A stretch of DNA of 64,000 nucleotides, taken from Acidobacteriota bacterium (GTDB lineage Bacteria; Acidobacteriota; Holophagae; Holophagales; Holophagaceae). The DNA is taken from contig JACQZU010000019.1 of the NCBI GenBank assembly GCA_016213735.1, positions 62,001-126,000 on the forward strand, read 5' to 3'. A program made the translations under genes and the position numbers. Every line of letters starts with the position of its first letter. Position 1 is the first letter of the stretch. Positions 17,937-28,909 of the stretch are shown here, piece after piece. The notes beneath the pieces were generated by a model, which saw nothing but the letters and a program-made list of their open reading frames with translations, did not search any database and was not told the DNA's origin.

Positions 17937-19397
17937 CTAATCCCTGGCGAGTTCCTTGGCCAGGATTTCATGGACCTGGACCGGGTCCAGGCGGCCCCCG
18001 CCCGCCTTCAGCACCTTCCCCACCAGGAATCCGCGCAGGGCCTCCTTCCCCTGCCGGAGTTGGGCCGCCTGGGCGGGGTGGGCCGCCAGGACGCCCCGGA
18101 CCGTCTCCGCCACGAACTCGGGGTCCCGCACCTGGGAGAGACCCAGGCGCTCGGCGATCTCCCCTGGACTCCCGGGATCCTCGAACAGGCGGGGGAAGAC
18201 TTGTTCCCGGGCACTGGAGAGGCTGAGCCGGCCCGAGGACACCAGGCGCAGCAGCTCCCCCAGGCGTCCGGGCTCCAGGCCCAGCGCCTCCAGGGACCCT
18301 CCGCGGGCGTTCAGCACCCGGCTCAAATCCCCCAGCATCCAATTCGCGGCGCTCCGGCCGTCCCCGCAGGCCTCGGCCAGACGGTCGAAGTAATCCGCGA
18401 ACTCCGGGCTCTGGGCCAGGGTGGCCGTTTCGTCCGGCCCCAGTTCGAACCGGGCGGTCCAGCGCGCCCGCCGGGCCTCGGGCAGTTCCGGCAGGCTGGA
18501 TCGAAGGGCCTGGATCCAGTCCCGGTGCAGGCGGAGCGGGGGAAGGTCCGGCTCCGGGAAGTACCGGTAGTCCATGGCCGCTTCCTTGCCCCGCTGGGGA
18601 AGGGTCTCTCCCGAGGAGGCGTCCCAGCCCCGGGTTTCAGCTCCCACCTTCTCCCCGGCGTTCAACAGCGCCGTCTGCCGGGCCACCTCGTAGGCCAGGG
18701 CCCGGCGAAGGTGGTTGAAACTGTTGAGGTTCTTGATCTCCACCCGGGTTCCCAGGGCCTCCTGGCCCCCGGGCCGGAGGGAGATGTTGGCATCGCAGCG
18801 GAAGGCCCCTTCCTCCATGTTCCCGTCGCAGATCCCGAGGGCGGTCACCAGGCGGTGCAGGACCTTGAGGGTCTCCTGGGCTTCCCGGGGGCTCCGGAGG
18901 TCGGGGGCGCCCACGATCTCCAGCAGGGGGACTCCGGCCCGGTTGAGGTCCACCCAGGTTTCCCCGGCCCGGGTTCCGTGGAAGTTCTTCCCCGCGTCCT
19001 CTTCCAGGTGCGCCCGCTCGATCCGAATCCGGAGGGGGCCGGGCCCCCCCCGCACCTCGGGGTCCCCGGGGATTTCCAGGCTTCCTCCCTCGACCACGGC
19101 CACGGGCCCCTGGGTGATCTGGAATCCCTTGGGGAGGTCCGGGTAGAAGTACTGCTTCCGGTAGAACCAGCTTTCTTCCCGGATCTCCGCCCCCAGGGCG
19201 TGCCCCAGGAGCACCGCCATGCGCACGGCCTCCTGGTTGGGCACGGGCAGGGCGCCGGGCAGCCCCAGGCACACCGGGCAGGTGCGGACGTTGGGTGGAC
19301 CGCCGAAGGCGTTCTCGCAGGCGCAGAACATTTTGGACCGGGTCCGGAGCTGGACGTGGACTTCCAGTCCGATGACGGCCTCGAAACCGGCGCCCAT
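17937..19397 (-). CDS. gatB: aspartyl/glutamyl-tRNA(Asn/Gln) amidotransferase subunit B
   Basis: This 486-residue protein is taken from ATG 19397; a GTG two codons upstream (19403) is an alternative. GatB binds misacylated tRNA and, with GatA and GatC, converts Glu-tRNA(Gln) or Asp-tRNA(Asn). The start (VIGLEVHVQLRTRSKMFC), zinc-type cysteines (FCAC ... CPVCLG), YFYPDLPKGFQITQ and DYRYFPEPDLPP are diagnostic. The C-terminal helical/YqeY tail is complete (ILAKELARD). gatA and gatC are not adjacent. It follows mnmE by 19 bp. Confidence 0.96.
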   Translation of the reverse strand: MGAGFEAVIGLEVHVQLRTRSKMFCACENAFGGPPNVRTCPVCLGLPGALPVPNQEAVRMAVLLGHALGAEIREESWFYRKQYFYPDLPKGFQITQGPVAVVEGGSLEIPGDPEVRGGPGPLRIRIERAHLEEDAGKNFHGTRAGETWVDLNRAGVPLLEIVGAPDLRSPREAQETLKVLHRLVTALGICDGNMEEGAFRCDANISLRPGGQEALGTRVEIKNLNSFNHLRRALAYEVARQTALLNAGEKVGAETRGWDASSGETLPQRGKEAAMDYRYFPEPDLPPLRLHRDWIQALRSSLPELPEARRARWTARFELGPDETATLAQSPEFADYFDRLAEACGDGRSAANWMLGDLSRVLNARGGSLEALGLEPGRLGELLRLVSSGRLSLSSAREQVFPRLFEDPGSPGEIAERLGLSQVRDPEFVAETVRGVLAAHPAQAAQLRQGKEALRGFLVGKVLKAGGGRLDPVQVHEILAKELARD

Positions 19398-19416
19398 GGC
19401 CACCCCCCGGACCAGT

Positions 19417-20730
19417 CTACTTGCCCAGGCAGAAGCCGCCGAAGACCTGGTCCAGGGTGCTCTCGGCCCGGTCTTCCCCGCTGAGCCTGGTCAGAAGGGT
19501 CCAGAGGCCCTGGAGCCCGGAAGCCATGAGTTCGGCGGGGGCCCCGGGGTCCAGGGAGCGGAGGTCGCGGACCTGGCGGAGCAGTTCCGTCAGCAATTCC
19601 CGTTGTCGGGGGGTCCCCAGGGCTCCTCGGCAGGCCTCCGGGCTCAGGGGCCCCAGGAAGCGGGACCGAAGGACCCCTTCCAACCCGTCCAGATCCCCGG
19701 AGGGGGCGCAGATCCGCGGCTCGCCCTCCCAGGGTCCGGGCCCGGGGGCAAGGTCTCCGAAGGTCCGGATCACCTGGCTCCTCCCCTTGAAAGGCGCCAG
19801 CAGGTCGCGGACGAAGGGGTCCTCCGCCGCGTCCCCCGCCGGGACCAGGTGGAGGATCAGGTCGCATCCCTCCAGGAGGGGGCGGATGCGCCTCACCCCT
19901 TCCCGCTCGATGGGGTCCTCCGTATCCCGGAGGCCCGCCGTGTCGTGCAGGAGAAGGGGGAGGCCCCGCCACTCCACCTGGGCATCCAGGCTGTCCCGGG
20001 TGGTTCCGGGCTGGGGGGTCACGATGGATCTGTCCCGGCCCAGGAGGGTGTTGAACAGGGTGCTTTTCCCCGCGTTGGGCCGCCCCGCGAGCACGACGAT
20101 GATTCCGTCCCGCAGCCACCGGGCGGCCTCCGCGCGCTGTTGTTCCACGTGGAACGTTTGCTCCAGGCCCGCCAGGAATCCCCCGAGGTCCCCCGGGTCG
20201 AGGGAAAGGCCCTCCTCCTCCCCGTAGTCCACCGCGGCTTCGGCGGCGGCCACCCAGGGGCCCAGGGTCTCCCGGGCCTCCCGCAGCCAGGCGGGGAGAC
20301 CCCCCGCCGCAGCCTCCGCCTGCAGGACCTGGGCCTCGGTGGCCGCCTGGATCAGATCGCGCAGGGCCTCCGCCTGAAGGAGGTCCTGTTTCCCGTTCAG
20401 GAGGGCCCGCCGGGTGAACTCCCCGGGTTCCGCCAGCCGGATGCCCAGGCTCCCCAGGTGATCCAGGAGCCTCCGGACCAGCAGGGGGTTGCCGGGCACC
20501 TGGAGTTCCACCACGTCCTCCCCGGTGTAGCTGCGGGGCGCGGGAAAGTGGAGCACCAGCACCCTTTCCCGGAAGCCCCCCCAGGACAGTGCGCACAGCG
20601 TGGCCCGCCGGGGCGGCGGCAGGGGAAACCACCCGGACAGGCGGGGGCCGAGGGCCTCTCCGGAGATCCGGACCACCGCGAGGGCCGAGGGGAGCAGGGG
20701 CGTCGAGGGGGCGCAGATGGGGTCGCCCAC
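19417..20730 (-). CDS. mnmE: tRNA-5-carboxymethylaminomethyluridine GTPase MnmE
   Basis: This 437-residue protein is read from GTG 20730, 8 bp after the jag stop; the longer open frame overlaps jag. With MnmG it modifies wobble uridine 34 of several tRNAs. Domains are the N-terminal folate-binding part (LAVVRISGEAL; AEPGEFTRRALLNGK), a helical part and an inserted G domain (GRPNAGKSTLFN; DTAGLRDTEDPIEREG), ending in the invariant FCLGK with its catalytic cysteine. The usual IAAIAT-like start is diverged (ICAPST). The gene body contains parS site 2. mnmG is not adjacent. Confidence 0.94.
   Translation of the reverse strand: MGDPICAPSTPLLPSALAVVRISGEALGPRLSGWFPLPPPRRATLCALSWGGFRERVLVLHFPAPRSYTGEDVVELQVPGNPLLVRRLLDHLGSLGIRLAEPGEFTRRALLNGKQDLLQAEALRDLIQAATEAQVLQAEAAAGGLPAWLREARETLGPWVAAAEAAVDYGEEEGLSLDPGDLGGFLAGLEQTFHVEQQRAEAARWLRDGIIVVLAGRPNAGKSTLFNTLLGRDRSIVTPQPGTTRDSLDAQVEWRGLPLLLHDTAGLRDTEDPIEREGVRRIRPLLEGCDLILHLVPAGDAAEDPFVRDLLAPFKGRSQVIRTFGDLAPGPGPWEGEPRICAPSGDLDGLEGVLRSRFLGPLSPEACRGALGTPRQRELLTELLRQVRDLRSLDPGAPAELMASGLQGLWTLLTRLSGEDRAESTLDQVFGGFCLGK
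20141..20156. promoter_or_regulatory. parS: parS-like site 2 (inside mnmE)
   Basis: TGTTCCACGTGGAACG contains the same perfect palindrome GTTCCACGTGGAAC at 20142-20155, about 8.0 kb from site 1. It lies inside the mnmE coding sequence, where it encodes FHVEQ in the helical domain. Intragenic parS copies are normal in other chromosomes. Confidence 0.85.
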
Positions 20731-20738
20731 GGGGGACC

Positions 20739-21206
20739 CTACTTCCGGGCGACGCGGAGGCTCTTCATGGTTCCGGTGCCCTCGCTCACGCTCTCCAGTC
20801 CGGGCTGCCGGGCGATGGCCAGGTGGATCCATCGCCGCTCCCGGGGCGTGAGGGACTTGAAGGTGTAGCTCCCCGACTCCTGGGCCTTCCGGGCGGCGAA
20901 CTCCGCCATGGCGGTCATCTCCCGCATCCGGAAGAGGCGCTGCCCCATGGCGTCCAGGTAGACCAGCCGGGCTTCCTCCCGCTCTCCCTGGGCCTCGTGC
21001 AGGAGGTGCTGGAGGGCGTCCAGGGCCGCCCCGCGGTTGGCCGCGAAAAGGTGGGCGTCAGGCCCCTCCAGGACCAGCCGGTTGGGGAACATCTCTGGGT
21101 CGCCGGAGTCCTCGAATCGGATCTTGAGGTCCAGGCCGAGGTGCTGCGCCCAGGTCCGGACCTGTTCGGGAATGGCCTCCAGGGCGAGGTGCCTGCGCAT
21201 GTCCAT
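20739..21206 (-). CDS. jag: Jag/KhpB-type KH-R3H RNA-binding protein
   Basis: This 155-residue protein is encoded between yidC and mnmE, the standard place for jag. It consists of a KH-like region (RLVLEGPDAHLF ... ALDALQHLLHEA) and a C-terminal R3H domain (LTPRERRWIHLAI ... SVSEGTGTMKSLRV). The separate N-terminal Jag_N domain is absent. The KH GxxG loop is degenerate, reading FAANRG where IGRRG-like residues are expected, so RNA binding may rest on R3H. Family members bind RNA and affect cell-envelope growth in other bacteria. Confidence 0.88.
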   Translation of the reverse strand: MDMRRHLALEAIPEQVRTWAQHLGLDLKIRFEDSGDPEMFPNRLVLEGPDAHLFAANRGAALDALQHLLHEAQGEREEARLVYLDAMGQRLFRMREMTAMAEFAARKAQESGSYTFKSLTPRERRWIHLAIARQPGLESVSEGTGTMKSLRVARK

Positions 21207-21212
21207 CCTCCC

Positions 21213-22829
21213 TCAAGCCACCACGGGCGCCGGGACGTAGCTCCGCTTGATCCACCAGGTCTGCAGCAACCCGATCAGGTTGAAGATCAGGTAGTAGAGG
21301 TTCAGGCCTGCGGCGAAATTCAGGAACATGAAGGTCATCATGCCCGGCATCAGCCAGGTCATCATCTTCCTTTGAGTCGGGTCACCCATGGCGGGGGTGG
21401 CCACCTGCTGGGCCAGCATGGAGAGGCCCAGGAGGATGGGGAGCACGTAGAAGCGGTCCGGGGCCGAGAGGTCCTGGATCCAGAAGATCCATGGGGCGTG
21501 ACGCAGCTCGAAGACCGCGTTGAGCATGGACCAGAGGGCCAGGAAGAAGGGCATCTGCAGCAACATGGGGAGGCAGCCCCCCAGGGGGTTGTGGCCGTTC
21601 TTCTTGTAGAAGGCCATCAATTCCTTCTGCATCTCGGCCTTCTTGGCCATGTCGTTGCCGAATTTCTCGTACTTGGCCTGGATGGCCTTTTGGTGCGGCT
21701 CCAAATCCTTTGTCCTCAACATCTGGACCGTGGACTTGGTGTTCAGGGGCCACATGGCCAGGCGGATGACAACGGTGAAGACGATGATGGCCCATCCCCA
21801 GTTGGGGAACACGGCGTGGATGGACTTCAGGAACCAGAAAAGGAACTGGGCGATCTTTCCGAAGAAGCCGAAATCCACCACCTGGGTGAAGACCGGGCCG
21901 AAGGCCTTCAGGCTGTCGCCCTCCTTGGGGCCCAGGTACAGCCGGGCCCGAGCCTGGCCCTGCTGGGGGGAGGCCAGGTAGCCCGCTTCGGCCAACTGGA
22001 CGGGAGCCTCGCTGTCCCACAGGGCCGCAAAGTAGTGATTGCTCTGGCTGGCGCCGCTCTTTTCCAGGCCGGCGTCCAGGCCGAGACGCCGGGCGGCGGG
22101 GGGGAGCTCCTTTCGCTTCGCACCGAGGAAACGGAAGAAGGGGTCCGTGAGGACGTCGTTCCACGCCACGGCCTCCGCGCCCGTGTCAGGCAGGGAGATC
22201 ACGCGCCCAAGGTGCGCGACGGGACTGACCTCCACCCACTCCTGGTTCTTGGGATTCTGGACTTTTCGGGATTCCCGGACCCTCCGGACCAGCAACAGGC
22301 CCGCTCCGGGTTCGGAGGCTCCGGTCAGGGAGGCCTCGAGGACGTGTCCCCGGTCGGGAATCCGGTAGCTGAGGCGCAGGCCCCGGCCGTCCTCGAAGTG
22401 CAGGAGGAGGTAGTCCTTGCCGTCCCGGCTTTCACGCTCTTCCCGCACCCCGGTGAAGGGGCTGCCGGGGACTCCGCCGATCCCGGTGAAGGTGTCCGCC
22501 CCCTGGGACGGGTCCAGTTCCGGGAAGAAACGGGTTCCGTCCCGGAGCCACTCGGCCTGCTGGAGGGCCCCATCCTGGACGCGGAAGGCGAGCCTCAATT
22601 CCGCCAGGCTCACCTTGTGGAGCCGGCCGGAATCCACGGACCGCTCGACGGCTTGGGTCGGCACCGGAGTGGGGGTCGGGGCCGGGGCCCTGGGCGCCTC
22701 CGCGGCGGGTCCGGGGACGGGGACGGCTTGCGGCGGTTTCGGGGGTTGGTAACGGCTGGTGAGCCAGGCTTGCCCCAGGAGGAGCACCAGGCTGGCCAGG
22801 GCGAAGATGAGGATGTTCTTGTTCTTCAT
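21213..22829 (-). CDS. yidC: membrane protein insertase YidC
   Basis: This 538-residue protein is the Gram-negative form. It has an N-terminal membrane anchor (ILIFALASLVLLLGQAW), a Pro/Ala linker, a periplasmic beta-supersandwich domain (~80-320) and the five-helix insertase core (FWFLKSIHAVFPNWGWAIIVFTVVIR ... GCLPMLLQMPFFLALW ... NLYYLIFNLIGLLQTWW). It inserts inner-membrane proteins with or without Sec. Its ATG overlaps the rnpA stop by four bases. The yidD gene usually found between rnpA and yidC is missing here. Confidence 0.96.
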   Translation of the reverse strand: MKNKNILIFALASLVLLLGQAWLTSRYQPPKPPQAVPVPGPAAEAPRAPAPTPTPVPTQAVERSVDSGRLHKVSLAELRLAFRVQDGALQQAEWLRDGTRFFPELDPSQGADTFTGIGGVPGSPFTGVREERESRDGKDYLLLHFEDGRGLRLSYRIPDRGHVLEASLTGASEPGAGLLLVRRVRESRKVQNPKNQEWVEVSPVAHLGRVISLPDTGAEAVAWNDVLTDPFFRFLGAKRKELPPAARRLGLDAGLEKSGASQSNHYFAALWDSEAPVQLAEAGYLASPQQGQARARLYLGPKEGDSLKAFGPVFTQVVDFGFFGKIAQFLFWFLKSIHAVFPNWGWAIIVFTVVIRLAMWPLNTKSTVQMLRTKDLEPHQKAIQAKYEKFGNDMAKKAEMQKELMAFYKKNGHNPLGGCLPMLLQMPFFLALWSMLNAVFELRHAPWIFWIQDLSAPDRFYVLPILLGLSMLAQQVATPAMGDPTQRKMMTWLMPGMMTFMFLNFAAGLNLYYLIFNLIGLLQTWWIKRSYVPAPVVA

Positions 22830-23188
22830 GTGTTTCCCTGACCGCAGAGGGCCGAACGGAGAAGGCGGACGATCTCCTGGAAGGAGGGGGTTTTTCCGTC
22901 CAGGCGAAAGCCCTGGGCGGGTCTGACCCAGACGACACCCAGGCGCGTCCCGCCCGGGAGCCCCTCTCGGACCAGGGCCAAGAAAGCCATCCGAACCCGC
23001 CGCCGGAACCGATTTCGCTGGACCGCCCCGCCCTGCCGGCGGGAGGCGTTCACCAGGAGCAGGGGCTCTCCGCCGGAGGCCCAGACGCGCACGTCGAGGG
23101 GGGCGCAGGCAGGGCGGGGACGGGGCGCGGGCACGGGAACCGCGCGGTCCGAGCGCCGCACCACCCGGAAGCAGCCCCGGAACCGCAC
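22826..23188 (-). CDS. rnpA: ribonuclease P protein component
   Basis: This 120-residue basic protein is the protein subunit of RNase P, which matures tRNA 5' ends together with the rnpB RNA (not in this window). The RNR signature is seen as QRNRFRRRVRMAF, with LLVNASRRQGGAV before it. The overlap with yidC (ATGA) and the 7-bp gap after rpmH show one transcription unit. The N-terminus (MRFRGCFRVVRRSDRAV) is a diverged form of the usual FxxV/RxG start. Confidence 0.93.
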   Translation of the reverse strand: MRFRGCFRVVRRSDRAVPVPAPRPRPACAPLDVRVWASGGEPLLLVNASRRQGGAVQRNRFRRRVRMAFLALVREGLPGGTRLGVVWVRPAQGFRLDGKTPSFQEIVRLLRSALCGQGNT

Positions 23189-23195
23189 GGGGCGG

Positions 23196-23330
23196 CTAGA
23201 TCGCGAGGACGTGCCGGCCCTTGTCCCGTCGGCGCTTGAGGACCAGACGGCCGTTCTTCGTCTTCATGCGGGACAGGAAGCCGTGGGTCTTGGCCCGGCG
23301 TCGCTTGTTCGGCTGGTAGGTGCGTTTCAT
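23196..23330 (-). CDS. rpmH: 50S ribosomal protein L34
   Basis: This 44-residue, highly basic ribosomal protein begins [18 protein letters not shown] and has the expected [18 protein letters not shown]. It is read from ATG 23330; the frame is open further upstream but the L34 start is unambiguous. It is first in the rpmH-rnpA-yidC-jag-mnmE unit transcribed away from dnaA. A good promoter lies at 23378-23406. Confidence 0.97.
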   Translation of the reverse strand: MKRTYQPNKRRRAKTHGFLSRMKTKNGRLVLKRRRDKGRHVLAI

Positions 23331-23377
23331 CGGTCCACCTCGGGGAGGCTCCTCCCGGGGGGGAGGTCGAACCGCTG

Positions 23378-23406
23378 AGAATATCACCCATGGCCCCGCC
23401 TCACAA
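23378..23406 (-). promoter_or_regulatory. rpmH promoter (extended -10)
   Basis: On the minus strand TTGTGA (23406-23401) is followed by a 17-bp spacer and TATTCT (23383-23378). The -10 is preceded by TGA, giving an extended TGnTATTCT element. This is the best sigma70-type promoter seen in the window and it sits 48 bp before rpmH. Confidence 0.7.
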
Positions 23407-23442
23407 CCATCCAGAGCGCCCCTCCCGCGGCGTGCCCAGTGG

Positions 23443-23448
23443 TAGAGT
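23443..23448 (+). promoter_or_regulatory. TAGAGT promoter-like element upstream of dnaA
   Basis: GTGGTAGAGTGTTCC lies 91 bp before the dnaA ATG and is a variant of the recurrent TAGACTG motif. No -35 is evident. Confidence 0.35.
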
Positions 23449-23539
23449 GTTCCTCCCTTCCTCCCCGCCGCCTCCAGGATTCCTGGCGGGGCTTTTCCTC
23501 CCGCGCCCTCCCCACCCCTTGCAACTCCCCGGGATCGCC

Positions 23540-24910
23540 ATGCCCGCCACCGACGCCCAAAGCTTGTGGGAGACCCTTCGAAGCGGCCTGGCGGAGCGCC
23601 TCAGCGAATCCAGCTTCCGGGACTGGGTTCAGCCTTGCCGGCCCCTCAGCTTCGACGGCTCCACGCTCTGGGTCCAAGTCCCTTCCCCCTCCGCCCGCAT
23701 CTGGATCGAACAGCAGCTGGCCGAGGAATTCAACGACACCCTCGTCCAGGCGGACCTGGGGCACCTTCGCCTGGCCTTTTCGGTGGAGGAGGCTCCGGGG
23801 GCGCCCCGGCCCGCCCGCAGGGGCGCGGCGGCCCGGGCGGCCAAGGGAGAGGGCCCCGCGGATTTCCCCCAGTTGTTCCACCGCTACACCCTCGACCGCT
23901 TCGTGGTCGGTCCGGGCAGCCAGCTCGCCTTTGCCGCGGCCAAGGCGGTGGTGGACAACCACGGAAAGGCCAACGCAGGGTTCAACATGAACCCCCTCTT
24001 CGTCTACGGCGGGGCCGGCCTCGGGAAGACCCACCTCATGATCGGGATCGGGAAGGCCCTGAAGGCCCGTCACCCGGACCTGGCCGTGTGCTACCTGAAG
24101 GTTGACAGTTTCTTCCACGAGCTCACCGGGGCCATCAAGAACCGGAACACCGAGCCGCTCCGGCGGAAGTACCAGCAGAACGACGTGCTCCTCCTGGACG
24201 ACGTGCAGACCCTGCGAAGCATGGAGCGGACCCAGGAAGAGGTCTTCTACATCCTGGAGTACCTCCTCCAGAACGGCAGGCAGATCGTCATCACCTCGGA
24301 CAACCCCCCCCAGAAGCTGGAGGGGCTCCACGAGCGGCTCATCACGCGCTGCAAGTGGGGGCTCACCGCCGACATCCAGCCCCCCGATTTCGAAACCCGC
24401 ATCGCCATCCTGAAGAAGAAGCTGGAGGACGAGTTCCGGGAGCTGCCCCCCGTTCCAGAGGAGGTCCTGTCCTTCATCGCCCACAAGGCCAAGGGCAGCG
24501 TCCGGGACCTGGAAGGACTGCTGACCCGGGTGGTCTTCCAGGCGGACTTCCTGGGGGTTCCCCTGGGCCTGGAGGTGGCCCAGGTCGCGTACCAGGGGGT
24601 GAGCGGCCAGGACGCCGCGGCCCCGGTGTCCATGGAGCGCGTGTTCCGGGCCGCCGCCGAGAACTTCGGCCTGACCCTGCCGGACCTGTTGAGGAAGAAA
24701 AGCCGCCAGGCCTCGATCCTGTTGCCTCGCCAAGTGGCCATGTTCCTCGCCCGCGAGCTGACCGCCGCCTCCTTCACCGAGATCGGGCGGGCCTTCAACA
24801 ACATGCACCACAGCACGGTCATGAACGCCATCGATTCCGTGCGCCTTCGCATGCGGCGGGATCCGGATTTCCACAAGAGTGTCCACGCCCTTCTGAACAG
24901 TATCCATTGA
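23540..24910 (+). CDS. dnaA: chromosomal replication initiator DnaA with unusual DNA-binding loop
   Basis: This 456-residue protein is read from ATG 23540 ([10 protein letters not shown]). Domain I ([25 protein letters not shown]) is typical, domain II is short, and the AAA+ domain III has Walker [10 protein letters not shown] near 157, Walker [10 protein letters not shown] and [10 protein letters not shown]. Domain IV is recognisable ([25 protein letters not shown]), but the highly conserved GGRDHTTV segment that reads the DnaA box is NNMHHSTV (420-427): Arg to Met and Asp to His, with the key His424 kept. The family signature is therefore broken. It is followed by dnaN, gyrB and gyrA. Confidence 0.96.
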   Translation: MPATDAQSLWETLRSGLAERLSESSFRDWVQPCRPLSFDGSTLWVQVPSPSARIWIEQQLAEEFNDTLVQADLGHLRLAFSVEEAPGAPRPARRGAAARAAKGEGPADFPQLFHRYTLDRFVVGPGSQLAFAAAKAVVDNHGKANAGFNMNPLFVYGGAGLGKTHLMIGIGKALKARHPDLAVCYLKVDSFFHELTGAIKNRNTEPLRRKYQQNDVLLLDDVQTLRSMERTQEEVFYILEYLLQNGRQIVITSDNPPQKLEGLHERLITRCKWGLTADIQPPDFETRIAILKKKLEDEFRELPPVPEEVLSFIAHKAKGSVRDLEGLLTRVVFQADFLGVPLGLEVAQVAYQGVSGQDAAAPVSMERVFRAAAENFGLTLPDLLRKKSRQASILLPRQVAMFLARELTAASFTEIGRAFNNMHHSTVMNAIDSVRLRMRRDPDFHKSVHALLNSIH

Positions 24911-25135
24911 GGGCAAGGCCCTTCCTGAACCAATGCACCGATCCCCCGCCGTTCCCCCGGGCAGCCCCTGTGGGAAGGGTTCCCGGGACGACTTCACGGG
25001 CCCCGGAAGTGGGGCGTTTCCGAAGGCCTCCGGGGCATTTCCGCAGGGTATGCGGGAGGGGTTTTCCAGGTACACTGGGGACTTACAGCCCGAATCCGCA
25101 TGACTGCTCGGATATCAGCATCATCAGGGTGATCC
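24911..25135. other. dnaA-dnaN intergenic region without visible DnaA boxes
   Basis: This 225-bp region is a usual place for oriC. It is GC-rich apart from a short stretch around 25080-25130. I find no match to TTATCCACA with fewer than about three mismatches on either strand; the closest looks are TTTTCCAGG (25062) and TGTGGGAAG (24969). A TACACT element at 25071 probably serves dnaN. Confidence 0.55.
25071..25076 (+). promoter_or_regulatory. TACACT promoter-like element upstream of dnaN
   Basis: CCAGGTACACTGGGG lies 59 bp before the dnaN ATG and matches the recurrent motif. The flanking CCAG...CTGG gives it partial dyad symmetry. Confidence 0.4.
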
Positions 25136-26269
25136 ATGAACTTCAACATCCAGGTTTCCAAGGAACGATTGGATCGGGCCCTGGGAATCCTGAAACACGC
25201 CCTGGACAAGCGGGTGACCCTCCCCATCCTCCAGCACATCCTCATGGACGTGGACGATACGGAACTGAGCCTGAAGGCCACGGACATGGAGCTGGCCTTC
25301 CACGCCACCCTTCCGGTGGAAGGCAAGGGCCAGAAGACCGTGGTGGTCCCGGGGAAGAAGTTCGTGGAGACGGTCCGGGTGTATCCCGATGGAATCCTCT
25401 CCCTCGAATGGCCGGACAACACCAACCGCATGTGGCTGCGCACCCGCGGTTTCAACACGGAGCACAACATCCAGCCCGGGGAGGGGTTCCCCGACCTTCC
25501 GAGTCCGGCCCCGAGCCTTCCTTCGGTCAAGCTTCCGGTTCCCGAACTTAGGCGGGCCATTCACCTTGGCACCCTCGCGGTGAGCCGAGATGCCACGAAA
25601 CCCACGCTTTCCGCCGTGCTTCTGCACCTCTCCCGGACCTTTCTCCGGGTGGTCTCCACCGACGGATTTCGACTGGCGGTGGTGGAGGTCCCCTGCGCCA
25701 CCAGCCTGGAGACCGACGTCCGCCTGATCGTTCCGAAAAGGGCCCTGGACCTGCTCCCCGGGTCTCTCCTGGAGGATGGGGACGTCACCCTGCGGTGGGA
25801 TGCGAACACCCTCTTCCTGGACCAGGCCGGCCTCAAGGTGTCCACGCGGCTGGTCACGGGGAACTACCCCGCCTATGAAAAGGTGCTGCCAGCCGAGCTT
25901 CCGAAGAGGGTCGTGGTGGACCGGGAAGATTTCCTCCGCACGCTGCGCATCGTCGGGCTGAAGAAGGACGACTACAACAAGAACGTCAGGCTTTTCTTCG
26001 AGTTCCCGAGCCTGAAGGTGGTCTTCCAGCACCCGGACGAAGGGGTCAACCAGGGCACCCTCAGCTTCTCGGGGGAGGAGCAGTCCTTCGAGCTCGCATT
26101 CAACATCGACTACCTGACCGAGCTGCTGGAGCGGCTGCCCGGCGACGAGGTGGTCTACCAGTTCAAGGACGAAGTGGGGCAGGGGATCTTCCAGTCTCCC
26201 AGCCTGGAAGGCCTCAGCTTCCGCTACGTCCTCATGCCCGTCCGCTTCGCCAGCCCCGCGGCGGTTTAA
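25136..26269 (+). CDS. dnaN: DNA polymerase III beta subunit (sliding clamp)
   Basis: This 377-residue protein starts with the typical MNFNIQVSKERLDRALGIL. It has three repeated clamp folds and the C-terminal YVLMPVRF, where the family motif is usually YVVMPMR(L/I). It forms the ring that tethers DNA polymerase III. GTLSFSGEEQSFELAFNIDYL is also family-typical. Spacing and order (dnaA-dnaN-gyrB-gyrA, recF absent) suggest transcription continues into gyrB. Confidence 0.97.
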   Translation: MNFNIQVSKERLDRALGILKHALDKRVTLPILQHILMDVDDTELSLKATDMELAFHATLPVEGKGQKTVVVPGKKFVETVRVYPDGILSLEWPDNTNRMWLRTRGFNTEHNIQPGEGFPDLPSPAPSLPSVKLPVPELRRAIHLGTLAVSRDATKPTLSAVLLHLSRTFLRVVSTDGFRLAVVEVPCATSLETDVRLIVPKRALDLLPGSLLEDGDVTLRWDANTLFLDQAGLKVSTRLVTGNYPAYEKVLPAELPKRVVVDREDFLRTLRIVGLKKDDYNKNVRLFFEFPSLKVVFQHPDEGVNQGTLSFSGEEQSFELAFNIDYLTELLERLPGDEVVYQFKDEVGQGIFQSPSLEGLSFRYVLMPVRFASPAAV

Positions 26270-28834
<2,565 letters not shown>

Positions 28835-28882
28835 GCGCGCCATTCACCGCCCCCCGCCCCCATCCGGCGGCCCGAGGGAGGC

Positions 28883-28898
28883 GGTTCCACGTGGAACA
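28883..28898. promoter_or_regulatory. parS: parS-like site 3 (upstream of gyrA)
   Basis: GGTTCCACGTGGAACA contains the perfect palindrome GTTCCACGTGGAAC at 28884-28897, 8.7 kb from site 2 and 12 bp before the gyrA ATG. It occupies the place where a gyrA ribosome binding site would lie, and no clear Shine-Dalgarno is left between it and the start. Confidence 0.85.
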
Positions 28899-28909
28899 AC
28901 GGAAGACCC

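Larger units (their letters stand above)
23331..23539. other. rpmH-dnaA divergent intergenic region
   Basis: This 209-bp region contains the rpmH promoter and a TAGAGT element for dnaA. I searched it by eye on both strands for DnaA boxes (TTATCCACA and one- or two-mismatch forms) and for an AT-rich unwinding stretch, and found neither. Confidence 0.6.

Noticed and set aside
24969-24977. TGTGGGAAG as a DnaA box in the dnaA-dnaN gap
   Set aside because: Three mismatches from TGTGGATAA and single; not above chance.
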